NCBI RefSeq assembly: GCF_900096975.1
Contig: NZ_FMYQ01000041.1
Span: 1 to 52,481 of the forward strand
Direction of reading: 5' to 3'
Length of the DNA: 52,481 nt
From: Paraburkholderia lycopersici
GTDB taxonomy: Bacteria; Pseudomonadota; Gammaproteobacteria; Burkholderiales; Burkholderiaceae
The position numbers and the translations under genes were made by a program. The first letter of the stretch is position 1. Each line of letters opens with the position of its first letter. The notes below the pieces were generated by a model. The model was not told where the DNA came from. It saw nothing but the letters and a program-made list of their open reading frames with translations, and did not search any database. Below are positions 35,731-44,002 of this stretch, piece by piece.

Positions 35731-36699
35731 TCAGGCGAGCACGACGCCTTCCTCGGGCAAGCGCCAGTCGATCGGCTGACGGCCATGCGCCCGCAGATAC
35801 GCGTTGGCCTGCGCGAAATGCCCGCAGCCGAGAAAGCCGCGATGCGCGGAAAGCGGCGACGGATGCGGCGCTTCCAGCACGCAGTGCGCACCCGGGAGCA
35901 GCGCGCGCTTGTTCTGCGCGTGCGCGCCCCAGAGCATGAACACGAGATGTTCGTGGCGCACGGCAAGTTCGTGGATCAGCGTGTCGGTGCAGCGCTCCCA
36001 GCCGCGTTTGGCGTGGCTCGCGGCATTGCCTCGCTCGACGGTCAATACGGTGTTCAGCAGCAGCACGCCCTGGCGCGCCCATGCGTCGAGGCAGCCGTGT
36101 GAGGGCGCCTCGATGCCGAGGCTTGCCGTGATTTCCTTGAAGATATTGCGCAGCGACGGCGGCGGACGTACCGAAGGCGGCACCGAAAACGCGAGGCCGT
36201 GCGCTTGCGGCGTGCCGCGGTCTTCGCCGTGGTACGGGTCCTGGCCGAGAATCACGACCTTCACTTCGTCGGGCGAGGTGAGGCGCAGCGCGCGGAACAC
36301 ATCGGCGGGGTAGACGGTTTTGCCGGCGGCGCGCTCGTCGTCGACGAAGCGGCAGAGCGGCGCGTAAGCGTCGCTCGCGATGAAAGGCGCGAGCAGTTCG
36401 CGCCAGGCGGCGGGCAGCGCGTCGAACTGGTCTTCGAGGCGCGTCGTCGTGCCGGGCGCGGTCGCGGCCGGCGGCGTGGCGGATTCTTTGGACATGGCTT
36501 GAGCGGGCGTGCTGACGGGCGCGTGGGCGGGCGCCGGGAATTCGGCGTCGTCGAAAAGCGAGAAGATCGTGATCTGGCGCGGGTCGACTTCGGGCAGAGT
36601 CGGCGCGTCGAGCGTGGCAAGCGCCGTGTCGGGCAACTCGTCGTCAAAGAGCGAAGCTTGCACCGGCATCGCGCCGCGCGGGCGTTTCGTGGAGGTCAT
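35731..36699 (-). CDS. ung: Uracil-DNA glycosylase with a 90-residue N-terminal extension
   Basis: From ATG 36699 the protein has 322 residues; E. coli Ung has 229. The core (about 90-322) holds the water-activating motif GQDPYH (152-157, Asp154), the uracil-pocket LLLNTVLTVE and the DNA-intercalating HPSPLSAHRGF. It removes uracil from DNA, the first step of base-excision repair. The low-complexity extension contains QASLF (14-18) and QITIF (42-46), both resembling the QLSLF-type sliding-clamp-binding motif. The start is uncertain: an in-frame TTG at 36720 and ATGs at 36669 and 36495 exist, and none has a strong ribosome-binding site. Monocistronic; convergent with azoR. Confidence 0.95.
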   Translation of the reverse strand: MTSTKRPRGAMPVQASLFDDELPDTALATLDAPTLPEVDPRQITIFSLFDDAEFPAPAHAPVSTPAQAMSKESATPPAATAPGTTTRLEDQFDALPAAWRELLAPFIASDAYAPLCRFVDDERAAGKTVYPADVFRALRLTSPDEVKVVILGQDPYHGEDRGTPQAHGLAFSVPPSVRPPPSLRNIFKEITASLGIEAPSHGCLDAWARQGVLLLNTVLTVERGNAASHAKRGWERCTDTLIHELAVRHEHLVFMLWGAHAQNKRALLPGAHCVLEAPHPSPLSAHRGFLGCGHFAQANAYLRAHGRQPIDWRLPEEGVVLA

Positions 36700-36903
36700 G
36701 GGCGGCAAGTGTCGCAGCAATCGCGCGGCGATTCAATCCGGCAGGCGCGCGGCAGGACAGGCATTTGCGGCTTTGGCACGGCGTTGCAACTAACCGCGCC
36801 TGTTTGCGCCGATTCACGCCTGTTCGTGTCCGTTCGCGTGTTTGCGCCTGTTTATGTCTGCCGAGCGTCCGCGCGGGTTTGGAATCGGCGCGGCACGCCG
36901 TTC

Positions 36904-37530
36904 TCAGCCTTCGCGCAGCTTGTATCCGCGCTGGGCCTTGCTGGTATCGTCGGGCGCGACGCCCGGCAGCGCTTTTGCGAGTTCCGCAGCGAGCGTGTGC
37001 AGCGCGGCTTCGTCGCCGGCCTTCAGTTCGAGTTCGATTTCGCAGATCGGTCTGCGGCGCGTTGCGCCGTTCACGTCCGCGGTGATCTCGCCCTGGTCGA
37101 CGGCCGCCTCCACCTGCGCCCCGTCGACTTCGAGCGCCCACAGCGTGCGCGTGAAGTCGGTGCGAAAGAGCGGGATCAGAGTCGCAGCCGCATCCGAGAG
37201 CGCCGTCGAAACGCCCGCTTCGTCGCACTCGTGCAGCAGCTTGCCGATTTCGAGCGCTTCGCCCGCCACCGGCATTTCCCACTCGTGCCGCGCGTGCAGA
37301 CCGTTTTGCGCCACGCCGATGGTCTTGAACGTCTGCAGCCAGCCCTCGGGCGCGCGGCGCAGGCGCAGGGCGCTCTTCGCGCGCGCGAGCGTGAGCGCGG
37401 GCGTGTCGAAGTAGACGTTTTCGAGCTTGACGGCGCGACCGGGCTCGCCGGCGCGCGTCTCGAACAGACGTAGCGCCGCGTCCACCTGGTCGCGCGGCAG
37501 CGCGAGTTTGATTTCGCGTTCGATGGCCAT
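36904..37530 (-). CDS. CYTH-domain protein (triphosphatase-like)
   Basis: The 208-residue protein starts MAIEREIKLALP, the ExExK signature of CYTH triphosphate tunnel metalloenzymes, with further tunnel residues in LENVYFDTPALTL, SALRLRRAPEGWLQTFKT and RHEWEMPVAG. Such enzymes hydrolyse inorganic triphosphate or adenylate-type substrates with divalent metal. It lacks the CHAD domain fused in E. coli YgiF. It begins only 12 bases after trpC and is probably co-transcribed with the trp genes, which is functionally unexplained. Confidence 0.9.
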   Translation of the reverse strand: MAIEREIKLALPRDQVDAALRLFETRAGEPGRAVKLENVYFDTPALTLARAKSALRLRRAPEGWLQTFKTIGVAQNGLHARHEWEMPVAGEALEIGKLLHECDEAGVSTALSDAAATLIPLFRTDFTRTLWALEVDGAQVEAAVDQGEITADVNGATRRRPICEIELELKAGDEAALHTLAAELAKALPGVAPDDTSKAQRGYKLREG

Positions 37531-37542
37531 CGCGGTGTCCGG

Positions 37543-38328
37543 TCAGAAGAACATGCGGGCGAGTTCCTCGCCCGGCTGCTCGGCGCGCATGAACGCTTCG
37601 CCCACGAGGAACGTGTGCACGGAAAGCGCGCGCATCTTCTCGACGTCCGCACGCGAGAGAATGCCCGACTCGGTCACGACGATGCGGCCTTCCGGCACGT
37701 CGTCGAGCATGTCGATGGTGGTCTGCAGCGTGGTTTCGAACGTGCGCAGATTGCGGTTGTTGATGCCGATGAGCGGCGTTTTCAGCGTGAGCGCGTGTTC
37801 GAGCTCGTTGCGGTCGTGCACTTCGACGAGCACGGCGAGACCGAGCGAATGCGCAAGCGCTTCGAGGTCGCGCATCTGGCCGGGCTCCAGCGCGGCGGCG
37901 ATCAGCAGGATCGCGTCGGCGCCCATCGCACGCGCTTCGACGATCTGGTACGGGTCGACGATAAAGTCCTTGCGCAGCACGGGCAGGTTGCAGGCGGCGC
38001 GCGCGGCTTCGAGGTAGGCGGCGCTGCCCTGGAAGAACTGCACGTCGGTGAGCACGGAAAGGCAGGCTGCACCGTGTTCGGCGTACGAGCGCGCGATCCC
38101 GGCGGGCTGGAAGTTTTCGCGCAGCACGCCTTTCGAGGGGCTCGCCTTCTTCACTTCGGCGATCACGGCCGCCTGGCCGTTGTCGTGCTTCGCGCGCAAT
38201 GCGCCGACGAAGTCGCGCAGATCGCGCACGCTCGCTTCGAGCCGCAGTTCTTCGAGCGGTGCGCTCTGCTGCGCCGCGCGCACTTCTTCGCGCTTGACGG
38301 CGATGATTTTGTCGAGAATGTCGCTCAT
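37543..38328 (-). CDS. trpC: Indole-3-glycerol-phosphate synthase
   Basis: ATG 38328 gives 261 residues starting MSDILDKIIAVKREEVRAAQ. This TIM-barrel enzyme closes the indole ring of carboxyphenylaminodeoxyribulose phosphate. Catalytic-site segments are visible: VIAEVKKASPSKGVL (about 61-75, with the key Lys), VLRKDFIVDPYQI and GINNRNLRTFE, and VTESGI near the end. Monofunctional, unlike E. coli TrpC-TrpF. It lies 25 bases after trpD. Confidence 0.97.
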   Translation of the reverse strand: MSDILDKIIAVKREEVRAAQQSAPLEELRLEASVRDLRDFVGALRAKHDNGQAAVIAEVKKASPSKGVLRENFQPAGIARSYAEHGAACLSVLTDVQFFQGSAAYLEAARAACNLPVLRKDFIVDPYQIVEARAMGADAILLIAAALEPGQMRDLEALAHSLGLAVLVEVHDRNELEHALTLKTPLIGINNRNLRTFETTLQTTIDMLDDVPEGRIVVTESGILSRADVEKMRALSVHTFLVGEAFMRAEQPGEELARMFF

Positions 38329-38353
38329 GATGTCCGGGAAAAACGGTGCTGGA

Positions 38354-39382
38354 TCAGCGTTTGAACTGTTGCGTGAAGCGTACCAGTTCGTCGACTTTGG
38401 CGCGCGCGCGGCCGCTTGCGAGCGTTTCGCGCGCAAGCACGATGCCGTCGGCGATCGAATCCGCCACGTTCGCGCAGTAGAGCGCCGTGCCCGCGTTCAG
38501 CGCGACGATTTCGCGCGGCGTGCCCGGCTCGTTCGAGAGCGCGCCGAGCAGCATCGCCTTCGATTCGTCGGCGTTTTCGACCTTGAGCGAGCGGTTCGAG
38601 ACCATTTGCATGCCGAAGTCCTCGGGGTGAATCTCGTACTCGCGAATCTGGCCGTCCTTGAGTTCGCCCACGAGCGTCGCCGCGCCGAGCGACACTTCGT
38701 CCATGCCGTCCTTGCCGTACACGACGCACACGTGCTTCGCGCCGAGGCGCGCCATCACGCGCACCTGAATGCCGACGAGATCCGGATGAAACACGCCCAT
38801 CAACTGGTTCGGCGCGCCGGCCGGATTCGTGAGCGGCCCGAGGATGTTGAAGATCGTGCGCACGCCCAGTTCGCGGCGCACGGCGGCGATGTTCTTCATC
38901 GCGGGATGATGGTTGGGCGCGAACATGAAGCCCATGCCCGTTTCGGCGATCGACGCGGCCACCTGGTCCGGCTGCAGGTCGATGTTCACGCCGAGCGCTT
39001 CGAGCACGTCCGCGCTGCCCGACTTGCTCGATACGCCGCGGTTGCCGTGCTTCGCGACCTTCGCGCCCGCTGCCGCGGCGACGAACATCGAAGCCGTGGA
39101 AATATTGAAGGTATGCGAACCATCGCCGCCGGTACCGACGATATCGATGAAGTTCGCGTTGTCCTTGACCTCGACGTGATGCGCGAATTCGCGCATCACG
39201 GTCGCGGCCGCCGTGATCTCGCCGATGGTTTCCTTCTTCACGCGCAAGCCGGTGATGATGGCGGCCGAGAGTACGGGCGAAAGTTCGCCGCGCATGATGA
39301 GGCGCATGAGATGGAGCATCTCGTCGTGGAAAATCTCGCGGTGCTCGATCGTGCGTTGGAGCGCTTCCTGTGGGGTAATCAT
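38354..39382 (-). CDS. trpD: Anthranilate phosphoribosyltransferase
   Basis: ATG 39382 gives 342 residues. The PRPP-binding DIVGTGGDGSHTFNIST (about 79-95) and KHGNRGVSSKSGSADVLEAL (about 106-125) segments and RTIFNILGPLTNPA (about 168-181) are diagnostic. It transfers phosphoribose to anthranilate. Sixteen bases separate it from trpG. Confidence 0.97.
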   Translation of the reverse strand: MITPQEALQRTIEHREIFHDEMLHLMRLIMRGELSPVLSAAIITGLRVKKETIGEITAAATVMREFAHHVEVKDNANFIDIVGTGGDGSHTFNISTASMFVAAAAGAKVAKHGNRGVSSKSGSADVLEALGVNIDLQPDQVAASIAETGMGFMFAPNHHPAMKNIAAVRRELGVRTIFNILGPLTNPAGAPNQLMGVFHPDLVGIQVRVMARLGAKHVCVVYGKDGMDEVSLGAATLVGELKDGQIREYEIHPEDFGMQMVSNRSLKVENADESKAMLLGALSNEPGTPREIVALNAGTALYCANVADSIADGIVLARETLASGRARAKVDELVRFTQQFKR

Positions 39383-39398
39383 GGGGTTCGCCTCCGTA

Positions 39399-39974
39399 TC
39401 AAGCACTTTGGGTCTGCTTCAGGAAGTTTTCGAAGAGCGCGTGACCGTGCTCCGAAAGAATCGACTCCGGATGGAACTGCACGCCTTCGACCGCAAGTTC
39501 GCGGTGACGCACGCCCATGATTTCGCCGTCTTCGGCCCACGCCGAGATTTCGAGGCAGTCGGGCAGCGACTCGCGCTCGATGGCGAGCGAGTGGTAGCGC
39601 GTGACGTTGAAGTGCTTCGGCAGGTCGGCGAACACGCCGCGGCCGTCGGTTTCGATCCGGCTCACCTTGCCGTGCATGATGGTCTTCGCGCGCACGACGC
39701 GCCCGCCGAACGCTTCGCCGATCGCCTGGTGGCCGAGGCACACGCCGAGAATCGGAATCCGGCCGGAAAACTCGCGCAGCACGTCGAGCGTGATGCCCGC
39801 GTGCTGCGGGTTGCTCGGCCCGGGCGAGAGGCAGATGCGCCCGGGATTGAGCTTCGCGATCTCGTCGAGGGTGATTTCGTCGTTGCGATACGTGCGGACG
39901 TCTTCGCCGAGCTCGCCGAAGTACTGGACGATGTTGTAGGTAAACGAATCGTAGTTGTCGATCATGAGCAACAT
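39399..39974 (-). CDS. trpG: Anthranilate synthase glutamine amidotransferase component
   Basis: The 191-residue class I glutamine amidotransferase starts MLLMIDNYDSFTYNIVQYF, with the catalytic Cys in ILGVCLGHQAIGEAFGG (about 75-91), and the His/Glu of the triad in VEGVQFHPESIL (about 164-175). It supplies ammonia from glutamine to TrpE; the same protein may also serve para-aminobenzoate synthase. It follows trpE after 14 bases. Confidence 0.97.
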   Translation of the reverse strand: MLLMIDNYDSFTYNIVQYFGELGEDVRTYRNDEITLDEIAKLNPGRICLSPGPSNPQHAGITLDVLREFSGRIPILGVCLGHQAIGEAFGGRVVRAKTIMHGKVSRIETDGRGVFADLPKHFNVTRYHSLAIERESLPDCLEISAWAEDGEIMGVRHRELAVEGVQFHPESILSEHGHALFENFLKQTQSA

Positions 39975-39988
39975 GGTCTTTTCTCCGC

Positions 39989-41482
39989 TCAGAAGTCGCT
40001 GTCGAGGCCGTCCTGCACCTGCTCGGCGGCGCGCAGCACGGCGCGCGCCTTGTTCTCGGTTTCCTGCCATTCGGACTCGGGCACCGAATCGGCGACGATG
40101 CCCGCCGCGGCCTGCACGTACAGATTGCCGTTGTGGATGAGGCCGGTGCGGATGGCGATCGCGAGATCCATCTCGCCGTTGAACGAGAGGTAGCCGACCG
40201 CGCCGCCGTAGAGGCCGCGCTTCACGGGCTCCAGCTCGTCGATCAGCTCCATCGCGCGCACCTTCGGCGCGCCCGAGAGCGTGCCGGCGGGGAAGGTGGC
40301 GCGCAGCACGTCGAAGTTGTTCATGCCGGGCTTGAGCTTGCCTTCCACGGAGCTCACGATGTGCTGCACGTGCGAGTACTTCTCGATGATCATCTTGTCC
40401 GTCACGGTCACCGAGCCGATCTCGGCGATGCGGCCCACGTCGTTGCGCGCGAGGTCGATCAGCATGACGTGCTCGGCGATTTCCTTCGGGTCGTTGAGCA
40501 GCTCGGTCGCGAGTTCGGCGTCGCGCTCGGGCGTGTTGCCGCGCGGGCGCGTGCCCGCGAGCGGACGGATCGTCACGATGCGGTCCTCGCCGCGCTGTTC
40601 CTGGCGCACGAGAATCTCCGGCGATGCGCCCACCACGTGGAATTCGCCGAAGTTGTAGTAGTACATGTACGGCGACGGGTTCAGCGAGCGCAGCGCGCGG
40701 TAGAGCGAGAGCGGATTGTCGCGATACGGCTTGATGAGGCGCTGGCCGACCTGTACCTGCATCAGCTCGCCCGCTGCGATGTATTCCTTCGCCTTGCGCA
40801 CGGCGGCGAGGTAATCGTCCTTCCTGAATTCGCGGAACGTCTCGGTGCGCACGCTCGCCGAGGTCACGGGCGGCTGCACCGTCGTGCGCAGGCGTTGCTT
40901 GAGCTCGCGCAGGCGGTGTTTGGCCTTCGTGTAGGCCTCGGGCGTCTGCGGATCGGCGTAGACGATGAGGTAGAGCTTGCCCGCGAGATTGTCGATGACG
41001 GCGACTTCCTCGGTCAGCAGCAACTGGATGTCGGGCAGGCCGAGGTCGTCGGGCGGGGCCGTGTCGGCGAGCTTCTTCTCGATGTAGCGCACTGCGTCGT
41101 AACCGAAGTAGCCGGCGAGGCCGCCGCAGAAGCGCGGTAGGCCGGGACGCTGCGCGACCTTGAAGCGCGCCTGGAACTGCGCGATGAATGCCAGCGGGTC
41201 GCCGTGGTGCGTCTCGATCACCTTGCCGTCTCGCACGACTTCGGAGACGCCGTTGCGCGTGCGGATCAGCGAGCGAGCGGGCAGGCCGATGAACGAGTAG
41301 CGCCCGAAGCGCTCGCCGCCCACCACGGACTCCAGCAGGAACGAGTTGGCGCCGCCGCGCTCGGGCTGCGCGAGCTTGAGGTACAGCGAGAGAGGCGTTT
41401 CGAGATCGGCGAGTGCTTCGGCGATCAGCGGGATGCGGTTGTAGCCCTCGTTGGCGAGAGACTGAAATTCGAGTTCGGTCAT
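39989..41482 (-). CDS. trpE: Anthranilate synthase component I
   Basis: ATG 41482 with an upstream AGGA gives 497 residues starting MTELEFQSLANEGYNRIPL. The feedback site motif LLESVVGG (about 40-47), and the chorismate-binding C-terminal domain with VVGASPEILVR, RPLAGTRPRG, ELLNDPKEIAEHVMLIDLAR and GAPKVRAMELIDELEP, are all present. It makes anthranilate from chorismate with TrpG. First gene of the trp operon; a leader of nearly 490 bases with an attenuator-like structure precedes it. Confidence 0.97.
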   Translation of the reverse strand: MTELEFQSLANEGYNRIPLIAEALADLETPLSLYLKLAQPERGGANSFLLESVVGGERFGRYSFIGLPARSLIRTRNGVSEVVRDGKVIETHHGDPLAFIAQFQARFKVAQRPGLPRFCGGLAGYFGYDAVRYIEKKLADTAPPDDLGLPDIQLLLTEEVAVIDNLAGKLYLIVYADPQTPEAYTKAKHRLRELKQRLRTTVQPPVTSASVRTETFREFRKDDYLAAVRKAKEYIAAGELMQVQVGQRLIKPYRDNPLSLYRALRSLNPSPYMYYYNFGEFHVVGASPEILVRQEQRGEDRIVTIRPLAGTRPRGNTPERDAELATELLNDPKEIAEHVMLIDLARNDVGRIAEIGSVTVTDKMIIEKYSHVQHIVSSVEGKLKPGMNNFDVLRATFPAGTLSGAPKVRAMELIDELEPVKRGLYGGAVGYLSFNGEMDLAIAIRTGLIHNGNLYVQAAAGIVADSVPESEWQETENKARAVLRAAEQVQDGLDSDF

Positions 41483-41814
41483 GTTCCGATCCTGTTCGTG
41501 CTGCCGGTCGCGGCGTCGGGTGCGGGCCCAGTGCGGCTCAAAAAGGGGCGCGAGGCGAGCGCGAGGCGTGTGTTTTTGAGTGCTTGATGGCCGCTGGCGC
41601 TCGCTCGTGCGGCCCGAAAAACGCGTAGTGCCGAAAGCGTTTGCCGGGCCGGTGTACGGTGGGGCGACGGCAAGGGGCGTAGGCGCTCGCGCCTCGCGCA
41701 CCTCGCCGCGAACGGCGAAACGACACGCAAGGACAACGAAAGCCAGCGGCCAGACCCGCCGACGGTTTACCGCAACAGTTTAGAGTCGAGACACGCGCGA
41801 GTGCGCAGCGAAGT
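41483..41814 (-). other. Untranslated part of the trp leader between attenuator and trpE
   Basis: About 330 bases between the proposed attenuator T-run and the trpE start. No convincing gene, Trp codon cluster or strong promoter was seen; open frames across it are extensions of trpE or shadows. The trpE ribosome-binding site (AGGA) is at its end. Confidence 0.55.
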
Positions 41815-41859
41815 AAAAAACGGTGCCGAAGACGAATGTTGACCCGACTTCAGCGAACC
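41815..41859 (-). terminator. trp attenuator terminator hairpin
   Basis: On the minus strand GGT..GCTGAAG (41848-41859, with a two-base TC bulge) pairs with CTTCGGCACC (41822-41831): 10 base pairs including one G-T, then a G and six T residues at 41815-41820. It follows the Trp-rich leader peptide and competes with the upstream antiterminator hairpin for the left arm. Confidence 0.65.
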
Positions 41860-41874
41860 TCGGTTGAGGTTAGC
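41853..41874 (-). promoter_or_regulatory. trp antiterminator hairpin
   Basis: AACCTC (41866-41871) and GAGGTT (41856-41861) pair perfectly around the loop AACC, and a further GC/GC pair extends it past one mismatch. Its right arm overlaps the left arm of the terminator, so only one can form. The leader peptide's stop codon (41870-41872) lies inside it. Confidence 0.6.
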
Positions 41875-41944
41875 GCGACCAGCGACGCCAGGGCCAGGCT
41901 CCCCGGTCGATGCTGCTCAGACTCCGTTTTTTATTCAGAAACAT
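41870..41944 (-). CDS. trpL: trp operon leader peptide (24 codons, three Trp)
   Basis: The ATG at 41944 opens a 24-residue frame ending RGAWPWRRWSR and TAA. Trp codons lie at 41894-41896, 41888-41890 and 41879-41881, three in the last eight codons, far above chance for a rare residue. Directly after the frame come an antiterminator-like hairpin and a terminator-like hairpin with a T-run, and trpE follows downstream. This is the layout of ribosome-mediated attenuation: scarce charged tRNA-Trp stalls the ribosome at the Trp codons and lets the antiterminator form. A good ribosome-binding site is not visible before the ATG, the main weakness. Too short for usual gene finders. Confidence 0.72.
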   Translation of the reverse strand: MFLNKKRSLSSIDRGAWPWRRWSR

Positions 41945-41970
41945 GAGATAGTTGACGTTCAGTTGAGAAC

Positions 41971-42678
41971 TTAAGTCAGATTATTGTGCGCTGCGACCGC
42001 CTTGGCGGCGTCGAGCAGCGAGGCAACTATACCATCCGATTCAATTTTTTGTACAGGTTGCCCGTGGTTGTAGCCGTAGGGCACCGTGAGCGTGGCCATG
42101 CCGGCCGCTCGGCCCGCGATCGCGTCGTTCTCCGAATCGCCGATCGCGACCGCGGCCTCGGGTTTCACGCCGAGGCGCTCGCACGCGGTAAGCATCGGCA
42201 GCGGATCGGGTTTTTTCTTCGGCAGGCTGTCGCCGCCGAGCACGACTTCGAAATACCGCGCGAGACCGTATTGCCGCAAGAGCTCGACCGCAAAGCGGTG
42301 CGGCTTGTTGGTCACGCACGCGAGCTTGATGCCCTGGTCGCGCAGCGCGGCAAGGCCCGCTTCGACATCGGGATACAGATGCGTGTGGCGGCCATTGATC
42401 TTCGCGTACTCGTCCTGGTACAGCGCGAGCGCCTCGTCGAAGCGTGCCTGGGCGTCGTCGGCGGGAAAGCGCGGTGCGAGCACGCTCTTGATCAGATGCT
42501 CCGAACCCTTGCCGACGTAGCCCATCACTTCCTCGCGCGTCGTTTCTTCGGCGTCGAGCTGCGCGAGCATGCCGTTCAGGCCCGCGGCGAAGTCGTCGGC
42601 AGTGTCGACCATCGTGCCGTCGAGGTCGATCAGCGCCGCTTCGATGCGCGGCGCGTCGAAATGGAGGGGGGCGCTCAT
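41971..42678 (-). CDS. gph: Phosphoglycolate phosphatase
   Basis: The 235-residue HAD phosphatase begins MSAPLHFDAPRIEAALIDLD, motif I DLDGTMVDT with nucleophile Asp18, followed by CVTNKPHRFA (motif II, about 127-136), the Lys in LPKKKPDPLP, and AVAIGDSENDAIAGRAAG (motif IV). It removes 2-phosphoglycolate formed after DNA repair and oxygenation. Its start overlaps the rpe stop by four bases, indicating translational coupling, an arrangement shared with many proteobacteria. Confidence 0.95.
   Translation of the reverse strand: MSAPLHFDAPRIEAALIDLDGTMVDTADDFAAGLNGMLAQLDAEETTREEVMGYVGKGSEHLIKSVLAPRFPADDAQARFDEALALYQDEYAKINGRHTHLYPDVEAGLAALRDQGIKLACVTNKPHRFAVELLRQYGLARYFEVVLGGDSLPKKKPDPLPMLTACERLGVKPEAAVAIGDSENDAIAGRAAGMATLTVPYGYNHGQPVQKIESDGIVASLLDAAKAVAAHNNLT
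42026..42055 (-). promoter_or_regulatory. Candidate trp operon promoter inside the end of gph
   Basis: On the minus strand TGTACA (42050-42055) and TATAGT (42026-42031) are 18 bases apart, about 82 bases upstream of the leader-peptide ATG. It would drive trpL-trpE independently of rpe-gph. Moderate match only. Confidence 0.45.
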
Positions 42679-43373
42679 TTTGCGTTGGCTTCGGGCGCCA
42701 CGCCCGCGAGCTGCGCGCGCATCTGGTCGATCACGGCCTTGTAGTCGGGCTTGCCGAAGATCGCCGAGCCCGCCACGAAGGTGTCCGCGCCGGCCGCCGC
42801 GATTTCGGCGATGTTGTCGACCTTCACGCCGCCGTCCACTTCGAGATGAATCTCACGGCCCGTGTGCGCCGTATAGGCGTCGATCTTCGCGCGCGCCTCA
42901 CGCAGCTTGTTGAGCGCCTCGGGAATGAACGACTGGCCGCCGAAACCAGGATTCACCGACATGATGAGGACGAGGTCGAGCTTGTCCATCACGTGGTCGA
43001 GGTAGTTGAGCGGCGTGGCCGGGTTGAACACGAGGCCGGCCTTGCAGCCGTGGTCGCGGATCAGCGAGAGCGTGCGGTCGATGTGGTCCGAGCTTTCCGG
43101 ATGGAAGCTGATGAGGTTCGCGCCGGCCTTGGCGAAATCGGGCACGATGCGGTCGACCGGGCGCACCATCAGATGCACGTCGATAGGCACGTTCACGTGC
43201 GGGCGGATCGCCTCGCACACGAGCGGTCCGATCGTAAGGTTCGGCACGTAATGGTTGTCCATCACGTCGAAGTGGATCCAGTCGGCGCCAGCCGCGACGA
43301 CGTTGCGGACTTCCTCGCCAAGACGCGAAAAGTCGGCGGAGAGAATGCTGGGGGCGATGCGGAATTGCGTCAT
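42675..43373 (-). CDS. rpe: Ribulose-phosphate 3-epimerase
   Basis: ATG 43373 gives 232 residues starting MTQFRIAPSILSADFSRLGE. The TIM-barrel metal and catalytic segments are clear: HFDVMDNHYVPNLTIGP (about 34-50), DVHLMV (about 67-72), MSVNPGFGGQSFIPEAL (about 140-156) and VDGGVK near the end. It interconverts ribulose-5-phosphate and xylulose-5-phosphate in the pentose phosphate and Calvin pathways. Overlaps gph; divergent from apaG with a 230-base spacer containing a possible leftward TAAAAT -10. Confidence 0.97.
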   Translation of the reverse strand: MTQFRIAPSILSADFSRLGEEVRNVVAAGADWIHFDVMDNHYVPNLTIGPLVCEAIRPHVNVPIDVHLMVRPVDRIVPDFAKAGANLISFHPESSDHIDRTLSLIRDHGCKAGLVFNPATPLNYLDHVMDKLDLVLIMSVNPGFGGQSFIPEALNKLREARAKIDAYTAHTGREIHLEVDGGVKVDNIAEIAAAGADTFVAGSAIFGKPDYKAVIDQMRAQLAGVAPEANAK

Positions 43374-43603
43374 GGCTGCAATCGGAAAACTGTCGGAAAA
43401 GCCGTATTTTAGCGTCAGCGGGGCGCGGCGCCGGGCAGGTAGTGCGTATCGGCGCCGAGGGCCGTGCCGGGTTGCGGGGGCTCGTCGCATCAAGCAGAAT
43501 GCCAAACCATGTGCCGCGCGTCGCGGCGCGTGCGCGAGCGCCTTGCTGCGCGGGCGTTTTAGACAACGGACCCGGCGGCCGCACCCGGGCGATTGGAACA
43601 AGG

Positions 43604-43978
43604 ATGAGCCAGTACGAATTCAGCGTGACGTCGCAGGTGCGCTACCTGCCCGAAGAATCGGACCCGGAGCGCCGGCAATACGCCTTCGCGTACACATTGA
43701 CCATCCGCAATACCGGTCAGGTGAGCGCCCAGCTCATCGCGCGCCATTGGGTCATCACCGACAGCGAAAATCACGTGCAGGAAGTCAAGGGGCTCGGCGT
43801 GGTCGGCCATCAGCCGCTTTTGAAGCCCGGCGAGCAGTTCGAGTACACGAGCTGGGCCGTGATCGCGACGCCTGTGGGCACCATGCGCGGCGAGTACTTC
43901 TGCGTGGCCGAGGACGCCGAGCGCTTCGAGGCGCCCGTGTCCGAATTCGTACTGCGCATGCCGCGCACACTCCATTGA
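43604..43978 (+). CDS. apaG: ApaG family protein
   Basis: The 124-residue protein is a single fibronectin-like beta-sandwich (DUF525): YAFAYTLTIRNTGQVSAQLI, ARHWVITDSENHVQEVKGLG, VVGHQPLLKPGEQFEYTSW and MRGEYFCV. Its biochemical role is unclear; it is linked to metal and nucleotide metabolism in E. coli. An AAGG sits immediately before the ATG; the longer frame from 43442 is judged non-coding. Converges with the small gene below. Confidence 0.95.
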   Translation: MSQYEFSVTSQVRYLPEESDPERRQYAFAYTLTIRNTGQVSAQLIARHWVITDSENHVQEVKGLGVVGHQPLLKPGEQFEYTSWAVIATPVGTMRGEYFCVAEDAERFEAPVSEFVLRMPRTLH

Positions 43979-44002
43979 ACCGCCGCGCGAATCCGGGGTC
44001 TG

